From NCBI GenBank assembly GCA_934636045.1, contig CAKTZP010000025.1:1-19316 (forward strand): a stretch of 19,316 bases of DNA, written 5' to 3'. This DNA is from an uncultured Oscillospiraceae bacterium (lineage in GTDB: Bacteria; Bacillota; Clostridia; Oscillospirales; Oscillospiraceae). Shown piece after piece: positions 7,475 through 14,903 of the stretch (positions are counted from its first letter, which is position 1; each line of letters starts with the position of its first letter). A program made the position numbers and the translations under genes. The notes under the pieces were generated by a model. That model was given only the letters and a program-made list of their open reading frames with translations. It was not told where the DNA came from and searched no databases.

Positions 7475-8218
7475 ATGTTACGCGGAAAAACTGCAATTGT
7501 AACCGGCGGAACGCGGGGAATTGGTTTGGCGATTGTCCGAACCTTCCTGCAAAACGGAGCGAAGGTAGCGCTGTTCGGCAGTCGGATGGAGACGGTCGAC
7601 AAGGCGCTCTCCGCGCTGAAGGCGGAAAATGCGGCGTGGCCGGTGATAGGGCTCGCACCTGACCTGACGGACTATGCGGCAGTTGCGCAGGCGCTAAAGG
7701 ACGTGCACGCCGCCTTCGGTGGACTGGACATTCTGGTCAACAACGCCGGAATTTCCGCGCGTGAGCCGCTGGCCGAGTACCGGCCGGAGGATTTTCAAAA
7801 AATCATGGATCTGAACGTGACCGCCGTCTTCAACGCCTGCAAGGCCGCCGAGCCGATCATGCGCGCAGCGGGGCACGGCTGCATCATCAACACCAGCTCA
7901 ATGGTCAGCCTCTACGGCCAGCCCAGCGGCGTCGGCTACCCGACGAGCAAATTTGCCGTCAACGGCCTGACCAAGAGCCTCGCGCGTGAGCTTGGCCCGG
8001 CGGGCATCCGCGTGAATGCCGTCGCGCCCGGCGTGACGCGCACGGACATGCTTACCGCTCTCCCGCCGGAGCTGGTCGAACGCATTTCCGCGCCGATCCC
8101 CCTGCGGCGCATCGGCGAGCCGGAGGAGGTCGCCAATGTCTTCCTCTTTCTTGCCAGTGACCTTGCCAGCTACGTCACCGGCACCGTCATCTCTGTCGAC
8201 GGCGCTGCTCAAACCTGA
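7475..8218 (+). CDS. SDR-family oxidoreductase (FabG-like)
   Basis: Short-chain dehydrogenase/reductase, 247 residues. It shows TGGTRGIG (10-17) for the dinucleotide, NNAG (89-92), and the catalytic set N114, S142, Y155 and K159 (YPTSK). The C-terminal DVTG-like YVTG and SVDGA also fit the classical SDR pattern. It may be a 3-oxoacyl-ACP reductase or a sugar/alcohol dehydrogenase; no fatty-acid genes are nearby, so I do not call it fabG. An ATG also occurs at 7469, but it is only one base after AAGGAG; the ATG at 7475 has the proper seven-base spacing. It ends just before the duplicated terminator at 8221. Confidence 0.92.
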   Translation: MLRGKTAIVTGGTRGIGLAIVRTFLQNGAKVALFGSRMETVDKALSALKAENAAWPVIGLAPDLTDYAAVAQALKDVHAAFGGLDILVNNAGISAREPLAEYRPEDFQKIMDLNVTAVFNACKAAEPIMRAAGHGCIINTSSMVSLYGQPSGVGYPTSKFAVNGLTKSLARELGPAGIRVNAVAPGVTRTDMLTALPPELVERISAPIPLRRIGEPEEVANVFLFLASDLASYVTGTVISVDGAAQT

Positions 8219-8220
8219 TG

Positions 8221-8256
8221 GAAAGCCCGCCCCGGTCAGCGCCGGGGCGGGCTTTT
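8221..8256 (+). terminator. Terminator of the SDR gene, left copy (site B)
   Basis: GAAAGCCCGCCCCGG and CCGGGGCGGGCTTTT form a long stem with a short TCAGCG loop region and a terminal T-run, directly after the SDR stop codon. The same 36 bases recur at 8623-8658. Confidence 0.9.
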
Positions 8257-8622
8257 CAGACTGTCAAAAAAGTCCGTAACCGTCAAAATCGGCTCCCATT
8301 TTAATGGATTTTTGTTCTCTGTGTTTTGTTTTGCAAAAACAGAGTATCCTGAACTTTATAACCCGAGAAAAAGCTTGCTTCGCAAGAATTTTGACTTACT
8401 GCGCAACTCACGCCCTCCCTGTTGCGGTGCCCAAAATTTGTGCGCCGCGCTGACGGCGGCTTCAAATTTTGACCGCTGCCACTCCTTTTTGCTCGCTGCA
8501 TCCGCCGCAGGCGGCGCTCGCAAACGTCCCCGTACCCTTGTACGCCGACGGGCGTGAGTTGCTTGTCTTCCGGAGCTTTTTGCAGTCTGTCAGCGTGTCG
8601 AAAAAGGGTTTTCGACACGCTG
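8257..8622 (-). mobile_element. Terminator-flanked MITE-like element, copy B (366 bp, with nested insert)
   Basis: Same family as copy A but inverted: CAGACTGTCAAAAAAG lies at the left end, and the 32-bp palindrome ending CGACACGCTG lies at the right (8591-8622). Core sequence is close to copy A throughout. It is longer because about 113 bases (8417-8529) are inserted in the loop of the AACTCACGCCC/GGGCGTGAGTT hairpin, replacing one base. No ORF beyond chance frames. It lies between two genes on the same strand (SDR and the ABC exporter). Confidence 0.85.
8417..8529. repeat. Nested hairpin-rich insertion in copy B
   Basis: Contains CCAAAATTTG...CAAATTTTG arms (8431-8471) around a GCCGC/GCGGC inner stem. 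A second palindromic stretch around CCGCCGCAGGCGG is at about 8491-8520. It is absent from copies A and C, so it was gained by this copy or lost by the others. It may be a second, smaller repeat family. Confidence 0.65.
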
Positions 8623-8660
8623 GAAAGCCCGCCCCGGTCAGCGCCGGGGCGGGCTTTTTT
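8623..8660 (+). terminator. Terminator hairpin, right copy (site B)
   Basis: Repeats 8221-8256 without change over 36 bases, and ends in six T. It now stands alone upstream of the ABC exporter promoter. Confidence 0.88.
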
Positions 8661-8700
8661 AACTTTTCGTAAATTTCCTCCGCCGCAGCAAGGGCCGGTC

Positions 8701-8743
8701 TTGCGCGCGAGTGAAAAACCTTGTATACTGTTTTATATACTGT
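8701..8743 (+). promoter_or_regulatory. Candidate promoter and direct-repeat operator of the ABC exporter
   Basis: TATACTGT occurs twice, at 8724-8731 and 8736-8743, 12 bases apart. TTGCGC (8701-8706) lies 17 bases before the first TATACT, which would make that the -10. The 8-bp direct repeat covering the -10 could be a repressor or activator site. No regulator gene is adjacent. Promoter placement is uncertain. Confidence 0.5.
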
Positions 8744-8770
8744 AATTATCGCTCCGGGAGTATCAGCACT

Positions 8771-9472
8771 ATGGATTTTATTCGCTTTGAAAATGTTGAA
8801 AAATGCTACGGCACCGGCGACGTCGCTGTCCACGCATTGCAGGATGCCACGTTCACCATCGCGCGCGGCGAGATCTGCGTCATTGTTGGCCCCTCCGGCG
8901 CGGGCAAAACGACGCTGCTCAACATCCTCGGCGGCATGGACACCCTTACCTCCGGCAAGGTCTGGATGGGTGACCGGGAGGTTTCGGCCTTCAACGCGCG
9001 CCAGCTGGCGGAGTACCGGCGGCGCGATGTGGGCTTCGTGTTTCAGTTCTACAACCTGATGCCCAACCTGACGGCGCTGGAAAATGTGGAGCTGGCCTCG
9101 CAGATCGTCAAGGACCCCCTGCCGCCCGCGAAGGTGCTGGAGGAGGTCGGCCTCGGCGAGCGAATGAAAAACTTTCCCGCACAGCTTTCCGGCGGCGAGC
9201 AGCAGCGCGTTGCCATCGCCCGCGCACTGGCCAAGCGGCCGCAGCTTCTGCTGTGCGACGAGCCGACCGGCGCGCTGGACTACGCCACAGGCAAGCAGAT
9301 CCTCGCCCTGCTCCAGCGGCAGAGCCGTGAAAACGGCATGACCGTCGTCATTATCACCCACAACTCCGCCCTGACGGCCATGGCCGACCGCGTCGTCCGC
9401 TTCCGCAACGGCGGCGTGCAGAGCGTTGAGCGCAACGAAACGGTCACGCCCGTGGAGGACATCGAATGGTGA
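8771..9472 (+). CDS. ABC transporter ATP-binding protein (MacB/LolD type)
   Basis: 233-residue ATPase that powers the permease encoded next. It has Walker [10 protein letters not shown] (40-48), the Q-loop FQFYNL (Q92), signature LSGGEQQR (139-146), Walker [13 protein letters not shown] (D163, E164) and the H-loop ITHN (H197). The sequence style is that of ATPases paired with FtsX-type permeases rather than classical transport. The start at 8771 is chosen because the homologous region begins at MDFIRFENV. An upstream in-frame start at 8711 would lie within the promoter region. The ribosome binding site is weak (GGGAG). The 3' end overlaps the permease start by seven bases, indicating coupled translation. 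Confidence 0.93.
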   Translation: MDFIRFENVEKCYGTGDVAVHALQDATFTIARGEICVIVGPSGAGKTTLLNILGGMDTLTSGKVWMGDREVSAFNARQLAEYRRRDVGFVFQFYNLMPNLTALENVELASQIVKDPLPPAKVLEEVGLGERMKNFPAQLSGGEQQRVAIARALAKRPQLLLCDEPTGALDYATGKQILALLQRQSRENGMTVVIITHNSALTAMADRVVRFRNGGVQSVERNETVTPVEDIEW

Positions 9473-12400
9473 CCGGCAGCGCATGGCGCAAAAGCAACCT
9501 CCGCCAGCTCAAGCTCTCGCTGGGACGCTATCTTGCGATTCTGGCCATCGTGGCGCTGGGCATCGGCTTTTTTGCCGGGCTCAAGGCCGCGCAGCCGTCC
9601 ATGCTGCGCACCGGCGAGGATTTCCTGCGCGAAACGAATTTTTACGACTACCGCCTCCTCAGCACCCTCGGGCTGACGCAGGAGGATGTGGACGTTTTTT
9701 CCGACATGCCGGCGATTTCGGCAGCGGAGGGCTGCTTCAGCGTCGACTTCACCGCCGCCGCGGGTGAGCGCGAGCTGACGCTCAAGGCGCTGACGCTCCC
9801 GCAGCAGGTCAACACGCCCAAGCTCGTCAGCGGCCGCATGCCGGAGGCGCCGGGCGAATGCCTTGCCGACGCGAACCGCTTTTCCGACGCCGACCTCGGC
9901 CAGACGCTGACCGTCACGAAGACCTCCCTCGCCGATGCCTTTACCGTGCGGGAGCTGACGATCGTCGGGCGGTGCGAAAGCCCGCTCTATCTCGGCGTCG
10001 ACCGCGGCACGACCTCGCTCGGCGGCGGCTCACTGAACGGCTTTGTCCTGCTGCCCGCAGAGAGCTTCGCGCCGGATTATTTTACCGAGATCTACCTCAC
10101 CGTGGCGGAGGCCGACGAGCTGGAGCTTTATTCCGACGAATACACTGCCGCTGTAAGCTCCATGTCCGCGCCGCTGAAGGAGCTGCTGGAAAAGCGCGCT
10201 GCGCTGCGCTATGACAGCATCATCGACGACGCCCGCGCCCAGCTGGCCGACGCGCAAAAGGCCTATGAGGACGGCCGCGCGACCTACGAGGCCGAGCGCG
10301 CCGCCGCCGAGCAGCAGCTGGCCGATGCAAAGCAGCAGCTGGAAAGCGGCGCAGCGCAGCTCAGCGCCTCCCGCCTGCAGCTGGAGGAGGCCGAAAAGGC
10401 GCTTGAGGACGGCAAGGCCGAGCTTGAGGCCGGGCAGGCGCAGTATGACGAGGGTCTGGCCGCCTTTGAAGCCGCCAAGGCCGACGCGCTGGCGCAGCTC
10501 GACGCGGCGCAGGCCTCCATCGACGAGGCCCGCAAGCCGCTGGACGATGCCATGGCGCAGATCAACGACAGCGGCATTCTGGTTCAGCACGAGGCGCTGG
10601 TCATTACCCTCGCTCAGCTTTCCGACCGTCTTGCCGGGCTGGAGGAGGGCTCGGCGGAGTACCTGCTGTGCAAGGGGCTCTACGACGCAGCCAAGCTGGT
10701 ACTGACCGAATTTGAAAAAACCGAGGTCTATCAGGGCTATTTGCAGCTCGTCGACGGACTGGCGCAGCTTGACGCGGCGCAGGCCGAGCTCGATCAGAAG
10801 CGCGCCGAGGCCGAAGCCCAGCTTTCCGAGCAGCAGGCGCTGCTGGACGAGAGCAAGGCCAAGCTGGACGAGGCGCGCCAGCAGCTGGCCGACGGCGAAA
10901 AGGAAATCACCGACGGCAAGGCGGCCATCGCCGCTGCCGAGCAGCGGCTGCGCGACGGTCAGGCTGAGTATGACGCCGGCTACGCCGAGGCGCAGGAGCA
11001 GTTCGCCGCCGCCGAGGCCGAGCTCAACGACGCCAAAAAGCAGCTCGACGATGCCGAGATCGAGGTGGAAAAGCTTGAGCACCCCTCGGTCTATCTTCTC
11101 GACCGCAGCACCAACAGCGGCTACGTCTCCTTTCAGAACGACACCTCGATCGTCGATCAGGTCGCCAAGATCTTTCCGCTGTTCTTCTTCGCCGTGGCCG
11201 CGCTGGTGTGCATGACCACCATGACCCGCATGATCGACGAGCAGCGCACGCAGATCGGCACGCTCAAGGCCATCGGCTACAGCGACGGGCGCATCGCATG
11301 GCGCTACATGTCCTATTCCGGCAGCGCCGCCCTGCTCGGGTGCGTATTCGGCTTTGCGGTGGGCACATGGCTGTTCCCGCTGGTCATCTGGAACGGATAT
11401 TCCATGCTATACGACTTTGCGCCGCTTGAATATGTCTTCAAGCCGCTGTTGGCGGTGGTTTCGTTGGTCGCGGCCATGGTCTGCTCCGCGGGCGTGACCT
11501 ATCTGACCTGCCGCTCGGAGCTGCGGCGCATGCCCGCCGCCCTGATGCGTCCCAAAGCGCCCAAGGCCGGCAAACGCATTGTGCTTGAACGCATCCCGTT
11601 CCTCTGGAATCGCTTCTCGTTCCTGTATAAGGTCTCGATCCGCAATATTGTCCGCTACAAAAAGCGCCTTGTCATGATGCTGCTCGGCATCGGCGGCTGC
11701 ACGGCACTGATCGTCACCGGTCTCGGCCTGCGCGATACCATCTCCACGGTCGTGGACGACCAATTCGAGGGCGTGACGCATTATGATATTGCCGTGACCT
11801 TCTCCGTCCCGATGGATGCGGCCAAGCAGGAGAGCTTCCGCGCGCAGTTTCCGTCCATGGCGCGCTGCGTCTTTGCCCACACCGGCAGCTTTGAGGCCTA
11901 CGGCGGGAAGAACATCAGCAATGTTACGGTACTTGCAACAGACGACGCCGACATTTCCTCGCTCATCAGTCTCCACGACGGCGACCGTGAGATTGCCTAC
12001 CCGCAGACCGGCGCGGTCATCGACCGCCACCTCGCAGACAGTCAGGGGCTCAAGGTCGGCGACACGCTCTCCCTCCGCGTCTCGGACGCAAAAACCGTCG
12101 AGGTCCCCGTGACCGATATCTGTGATAACTACGTGTATCATTACGCGTTCCTCACCGTTGAGACCTACGAGAGTCTCTTCGGCGAGGCCTGTGAATTCAC
12201 CACCGCCTTCGTCCAAGCGCAGGACGACCCCTATGCTCTCGGCGCGGAGCTTTCCGACGCAGGGCGCGTCGCGGCCGTCACCGTCACCGACGCCCTGCGC
12301 GAGATGGTCGGCAACACCATGAAGAGTCTGGACGCCGTCGTCGCGCTGGTCGTCGTCTCCGCCTGCGCGCTGGCGCTTGTCGTGCTCTTTAACCTCTGCA

Positions 12401-12729
12401 ACATCTCCATCACCGAGCGCGTCCGCGAGATTGCGACGGTCAAGGTGCTGGGCTTCTTCCCGAGCGAGACGCTGACCTACGTTTTCCGCGAGATCATCCT
12501 GCTGACCGTCCTCGGCGCACTCGTCGGCATCCCCGCGGGCAAGGCGCTGCATCATTACGTGATTTCCGAGATTCGCATCGACCTTGTCTCGTTCAACATC
12601 CGCGTCGCCCCTCTGAGCTACGCGCTGGCCTTTGCCATCACCATCCTTCTCGGCGGTCTGGTGTGCCTTCTCCTCTCCAAAAAAATCACTCGCATCCCCA
12701 TGGCCGAGTCCCTGAAGTCCGTAGAATGA
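9466..12729 (+). CDS. FtsX-family ABC permease with large coiled-coil extracellular domain
   Basis: 1087 residues. A membrane helix at about 20-40 is followed by a first extracellular region (about 45-235). Next comes a long alanine/glutamate-rich heptad stretch at about 245-370 and 430-535, carrying repeated LADG/LEDG/LRDG units, a predicted antiparallel coiled coil. Three helices of the first FtsX core lie at roughly 565-682. A second half starts with a helix at about 735-755, then an extracellular region, and ends in a second FtsX core (about 950-1080). The layout matches large Gram-positive exporters of the MacB/BceB superfamily that act in envelope defence or lipid/peptide export; the cargo is unknown. 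It is coupled to the ATPase gene. Confidence 0.9.
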   Translation: MVTGSAWRKSNLRQLKLSLGRYLAILAIVALGIGFFAGLKAAQPSMLRTGEDFLRETNFYDYRLLSTLGLTQEDVDVFSDMPAISAAEGCFSVDFTAAAGERELTLKALTLPQQVNTPKLVSGRMPEAPGECLADANRFSDADLGQTLTVTKTSLADAFTVRELTIVGRCESPLYLGVDRGTTSLGGGSLNGFVLLPAESFAPDYFTEIYLTVAEADELELYSDEYTAAVSSMSAPLKELLEKRAALRYDSIIDDARAQLADAQKAYEDGRATYEAERAAAEQQLADAKQQLESGAAQLSASRLQLEEAEKALEDGKAELEAGQAQYDEGLAAFEAAKADALAQLDAAQASIDEARKPLDDAMAQINDSGILVQHEALVITLAQLSDRLAGLEEGSAEYLLCKGLYDAAKLVLTEFEKTEVYQGYLQLVDGLAQLDAAQAELDQKRAEAEAQLSEQQALLDESKAKLDEARQQLADGEKEITDGKAAIAAAEQRLRDGQAEYDAGYAEAQEQFAAAEAELNDAKKQLDDAEIEVEKLEHPSVYLLDRSTNSGYVSFQNDTSIVDQVAKIFPLFFFAVAALVCMTTMTRMIDEQRTQIGTLKAIGYSDGRIAWRYMSYSGSAALLGCVFGFAVGTWLFPLVIWNGYSMLYDFAPLEYVFKPLLAVVSLVAAMVCSAGVTYLTCRSELRRMPAALMRPKAPKAGKRIVLERIPFLWNRFSFLYKVSIRNIVRYKKRLVMMLLGIGGCTALIVTGLGLRDTISTVVDDQFEGVTHYDIAVTFSVPMDAAKQESFRAQFPSMARCVFAHTGSFEAYGGKNISNVTVLATDDADISSLISLHDGDREIAYPQTGAVIDRHLADSQGLKVGDTLSLRVSDAKTVEVPVTDICDNYVYHYAFLTVETYESLFGEACEFTTAFVQAQDDPYALGAELSDAGRVAAVTVTDALREMVGNTMKSLDAVVALVVVSACALALVVLFNLCNISITERVREIATVKVLGFFPSETLTYVFREIILLTVLGALVGIPAGKALHHYVISEIRIDLVSFNIRVAPLSYALAFAITILLGGLVCLLLSKKITRIPMAESLKSVE

Positions 12730-12735
12730 GCCCGG

Positions 12736-12767
12736 CAGACGGTCAAAAAGGCTTTCTCGACACGCTG
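12736..12767 (-). repeat. Minimal 32-bp trace of the terminator-associated element
   Basis: Begins CAGACGGTCAAAAAG, like the left end of copy B, and finishes CTCGACACGCTG, like its right end, with nothing between. It lies six bases after the ftsX stop codon and just before that gene's terminator. It is the same length (32 bp) as the end palindromes of copies A, B and C. Only one terminator copy is present here. It may be an internal deletion product or a solo end unit. Confidence 0.65.
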
Positions 12768-12772
12768 ACAGG

Positions 12773-12815
12773 CAGCCGCCCCGGCAGCTCCGTTTGGGAG
12801 CCACCGGGGCGGCTG
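12773..12815. terminator. Bidirectional terminator hairpin between the ftsX-type gene and DUF1003 gene
   Basis: CAGCCGCCCCGG/CCGGGGCGGCTG forms a 12-bp outer stem, with an inner GCTCC-GTTTG-GGAGC type hairpin. It lies between two convergent genes. There is little T-run on either side, so termination strength is uncertain. Confidence 0.75.
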
Positions 12816-12821
12816 CTGCAT

Positions 12822-13343
12822 TCAAGGCTTATCCTCGTGCGCAGGAGGCTCCTTCCCGTCCTCCGCCAACCGTTTTTCCAGTGCGCTCTGCTTGGCAAGG
12901 ATAGCATTGACCTTGTCGTAAAGATCCTCGATCATGATCTCAGTCTTCAGATTGACCTTATAGTCGTTTTCCGCTCTGCGGCGATCCTTTTCCTCCTGCC
13001 GGTTCTGGCTCATCATGATCAGCGGCGCTTGGATTGCCGCCACGCACGAGAGCACCAGATTCAGCAGAATGAACGGATACGGGTCAAACGCGTTTGCGGC
13101 CAGCACGACATTGACGGCCATCCACAGGATCAGCACGCCCGTAAAGGAGAAGATAAAGGCCCAGCTTCCGGCAAATTTCGCAATGGCATCCGCCGCGCGC
13201 TGTCCGAGCGTATCCTTCTCCCTTCCGCTTTCCGGACGCACCGAAATTTTGCTGTCCGCCAGCAAATTCAGTACCTCCTCGTCGCTCATATCGCGGCGGA
13301 TATCGTGGAGCACTTCCTTCAGCAGCTTTCTGTTTTCCTTCAT
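12822..13343 (-). CDS. DUF1003 membrane protein
   Basis: 173 residues. A charged N-terminal part (1-55) with MSDEEVLNLL is followed by the DUF1003 core: FAGSWAFI (57-64), a helix at about 63-82, the DPYPFILLN signature (87-95), a second helix at about 90-111, then SQNRQEEKDR. A charged, probably coiled-coil tail (about 115-165) completes it. The family's function is unknown. Its start overlaps the stop codon of the regulator gene upstream (ATGA), with GAGAGGA ahead as the ribosome binding site, so it is translationally coupled to that regulator. Confidence 0.9.
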   Translation of the reverse strand: MKENRKLLKEVLHDIRRDMSDEEVLNLLADSKISVRPESGREKDTLGQRAADAIAKFAGSWAFIFSFTGVLILWMAVNVVLAANAFDPYPFILLNLVLSCVAAIQAPLIMMSQNRQEEKDRRRAENDYKVNLKTEIMIEDLYDKVNAILAKQSALEKRLAEDGKEPPAHEDKP

Positions 13344-14587
13344 TGCACTGGTTCCTCTCTTTCGTTTTTTGTTTCGGTGCGCAGGAAGAAGTCCGGGCCT
13401 TTTTCCTCAAACAGCAGCAGCGACACGCCCAACAGCAGGTCGGCATGCGCGCCGGGCTCGGCCAGCGGGATGGCAAAATCGCCCTCCATCCTGCGAATGC
13501 GGTAAAGCACCGTGTTGCGGTGCGCAAAGAGCGCATCGCAGGTCTTCTTCAGCGACCGGCAGCAGGTCAGATAGTGATAGAGCGTTTCGCAGTACTGCGT
13601 GCCCTTTTCTCGGTCGTGTGCGGCGAGCGTCCGGAGCTCCTTGGCGACCAGATCGCGGCGCCCCTCCAAGCTTTTCAGCAGCAGCGGCGTGCGCAGCCGC
13701 GCCACCGCGCAGACGCTTCCGCCGTGGAAGCGCTCGTCTCTCATCAGCTCCAGCGCCTCCCGCGCGGTGCGGTAGAGCGCCGGCAGCTCATACAGATCCT
13801 CCGGCGCGTCGGACAGAACGATCTTTAGCCCGAACTCGTCGGCCAGCGCGGAAAACTCGCGCGGCTCCTCCCGCCCATGCAAAAACAGGAACACATCGCC
13901 CCGATACAGGAAAGCATGCGACCGCGGAAACCTCGCGTCGAGCTCGTTCTTCAGGCGGCGCTTTCCGAGATACTCGTTGTGGTAGGCCGTCAGATCGATC
14001 AGCGCAAAGCCGGCCGGATGAAGCTCCGCCAGATACGTGCCGGCTGCCTGCAGCCGAAAATACGGTGCCGAGGAAAAGCCGCCGTCAAGGAGGTGCATCA
14101 GCACATCCTCCGCCGTCTCAAAGGGCTTGTCCTGTCGGCTGGCTTCGATAAACGCCTGCTTTGCCAGAATCTGCTCCACCATCTGCCAGAGCTCCGGCGA
14201 AATCTTCTGCAAATGTCCGTCCGTATCCACGCAGATTAGGTAGCCGAGCCGGACGCCGGAGCTGACGAGCGGCGCAAACCGGCGGCGGTAAGCGCTGCCC
14301 TCCACCCTCACATAGTCCGCCATCCCGGCCGACAGCGCCTCGCTGCGGCGGATGAGCACGCCCGCCTCATAGGTGATCTCTCCTTGGGCGATGGCGTCTT
14401 GAAAGTACGGATCCGAAAACCCGAGCGGTCGGTGATGAGCTGTAACGTGAAATGTATCATCCAGCACGAGCAGCGGGCAGTCCAGCAGCGTCCCGGCATC
14501 GGCTGCTAAGCTTTTCAGATCATCCTGCGCAAAAAACTCCGCCAAAAGCGTCTCCGCTCCGATGCCGCTTTGAATTCTATCTTCCAT
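13340..14587 (-). CDS. PucR/CdaR-family transcriptional regulator
   Basis: 415 residues. The C-terminal helix-turn-helix of the PucR family is clear at about 334-390: YCETLYHYLTCC, then the conserved AHRNTVLYRIRRME (355-368). The middle region (about 185-290) resembles the degenerate GGDEF-like CdaR domain, and residues 20-150 look like a GAF/PAS-type sensor. Members of this family control uptake or catabolic genes such as purine, sugar-diacid or proline use. No such target is adjacent, so the ligand is unknown. The start at 14587 is supported by GGGAGG eight bases upstream; an earlier TTG/ATG-type start lies in the promoter. The gene is divergent from hsp20. Confidence 0.9.
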   Translation of the reverse strand: MEDRIQSGIGAETLLAEFFAQDDLKSLAADAGTLLDCPLLVLDDTFHVTAHHRPLGFSDPYFQDAIAQGEITYEAGVLIRRSEALSAGMADYVRVEGSAYRRRFAPLVSSGVRLGYLICVDTDGHLQKISPELWQMVEQILAKQAFIEASRQDKPFETAEDVLMHLLDGGFSSAPYFRLQAAGTYLAELHPAGFALIDLTAYHNEYLGKRRLKNELDARFPRSHAFLYRGDVFLFLHGREEPREFSALADEFGLKIVLSDAPEDLYELPALYRTAREALELMRDERFHGGSVCAVARLRTPLLLKSLEGRRDLVAKELRTLAAHDREKGTQYCETLYHYLTCCRSLKKTCDALFAHRNTVLYRIRRMEGDFAIPLAEPGAHADLLLGVSLLLFEEKGPDFFLRTETKNEREEPVQ

Positions 14588-14634
14588 GCCCTTCCTCCCA
14601 AGCTTGTGCAAACAGCACAAATTGCTTTTCTTTT

Positions 14635-14663
14635 ATTATACCACCAGTCTCTTGCCGCTACAA
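14635..14663 (-). promoter_or_regulatory. Promoter of the PucR-type regulator
   Basis: On the minus strand, TTGTAG (14658-14663) and a perfect TATAAT (14635-14640) are spaced by 17 bases. Its -35 directly abuts the -35 of the opposite promoter. Confidence 0.8.
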
Positions 14664-14666
14664 GAG
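14649..14666. promoter_or_regulatory. Shared palindrome across both -35 boxes
   Basis: CTCTTG-CCGCTA-CAAGAG is a perfect 6-6-6 inverted repeat spanning the -35 boxes of both divergent promoters. It is a candidate operator that could control the regulator and hsp20 together. It does not match CIRCE (HrcA) or the CtsR heptad repeat. Confidence 0.55.
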
Positions 14667-14680
14667 AAAAAGCTTATAAT
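14652..14680 (+). promoter_or_regulatory. Promoter of hsp20
   Basis: TTGCCG (14652-14657) and TATAAT (14675-14680) with a 17-base spacer. The transcript would start near 14687 and carry a leader of about 225 bases before the hsp20 start codon. Confidence 0.7.
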
Positions 14681-14703
14681 AGCGCCAGAAAGTAAGAGAG
14701 CGC

Positions 14704-14880
14704 ATGGAGATACAGATGCAGCGCCGTTGCGTCTCCGGCCGGGCTTGGTTCCGGAGCGCATCGCGCAAGAGTGCATCCGATTTTGGTGCACCGTATTTGT
14801 GCGATCCGCACAGCTTCTGTACGTTCAGCGCAAGGGCTTGCTTTGGAAAGTGTTTTTGGTGCGGCTTGCCGCGCCGGTAG
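14704..14880 (+). CDS. Possible 58-residue leader ORF upstream of hsp20
   Basis: An uninterrupted frame from ATG 14704 to TAG 14878-14880 inside the hsp20 leader. The product would be basic and cysteine-bearing, ending ACFGKCFWCGLPRR. The ribosome binding site is poor (AAGAGAG close to the ATG), and the same stretch is rich in hairpins, so it may be chance. I do not recognise the product. Confidence 0.2.
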   Translation: MEIQMQRRCVSGRAWFRSASRKSASDFGAPYLCDPHSFCTFSARACFGKCFWCGLPRR

Positions 14881-14883
14881 CCT

Positions 14884-14903
14884 CTCCAAAAAATTGATTG
14901 GAG
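14884..14903 (+). promoter_or_regulatory. Hairpin hiding the hsp20 ribosome binding site
   Basis: CTCCAA (14884-14889) can pair with TTGGAG (14898-14903) across an eight-base A/T-rich loop. The second arm includes the GGAG of the hsp20 Shine-Dalgarno. A six-pair stem of this strength could melt on heating, as in RNA thermometers known for other small heat-shock genes. The pairing is visible directly; thermosensing is inferred. Confidence 0.5.

Noticed and set aside
8301..8618. Open frames inside the repeated elements that share similar peptides (also at sites A and C)
   Set aside because: The similar peptides arise because the DNA elements are homologous. The frames differ in length and ends, lack ribosome binding sites, and run into the terminator copies.
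10030..11082. A 350-codon Leu/Gly-rich frame opposite the coiled-coil region
   Set aside because: Its regularity simply reflects the repetitive codons of the coiled coil on the plus strand.
11407..12825. A 472-codon open frame antisense to the FtsX-type permease
   Set aside because: Composition is Asp/Gly/His/Arg-rich with no domain, and it would begin within the terminator and repeat region; a shadow frame.
14649..14666. The palindrome before hsp20 as a CIRCE (HrcA) element
   Set aside because: CIRCE is TTAGCACTC-N9-GAGTGCTAA; neither the arms nor the spacing match.
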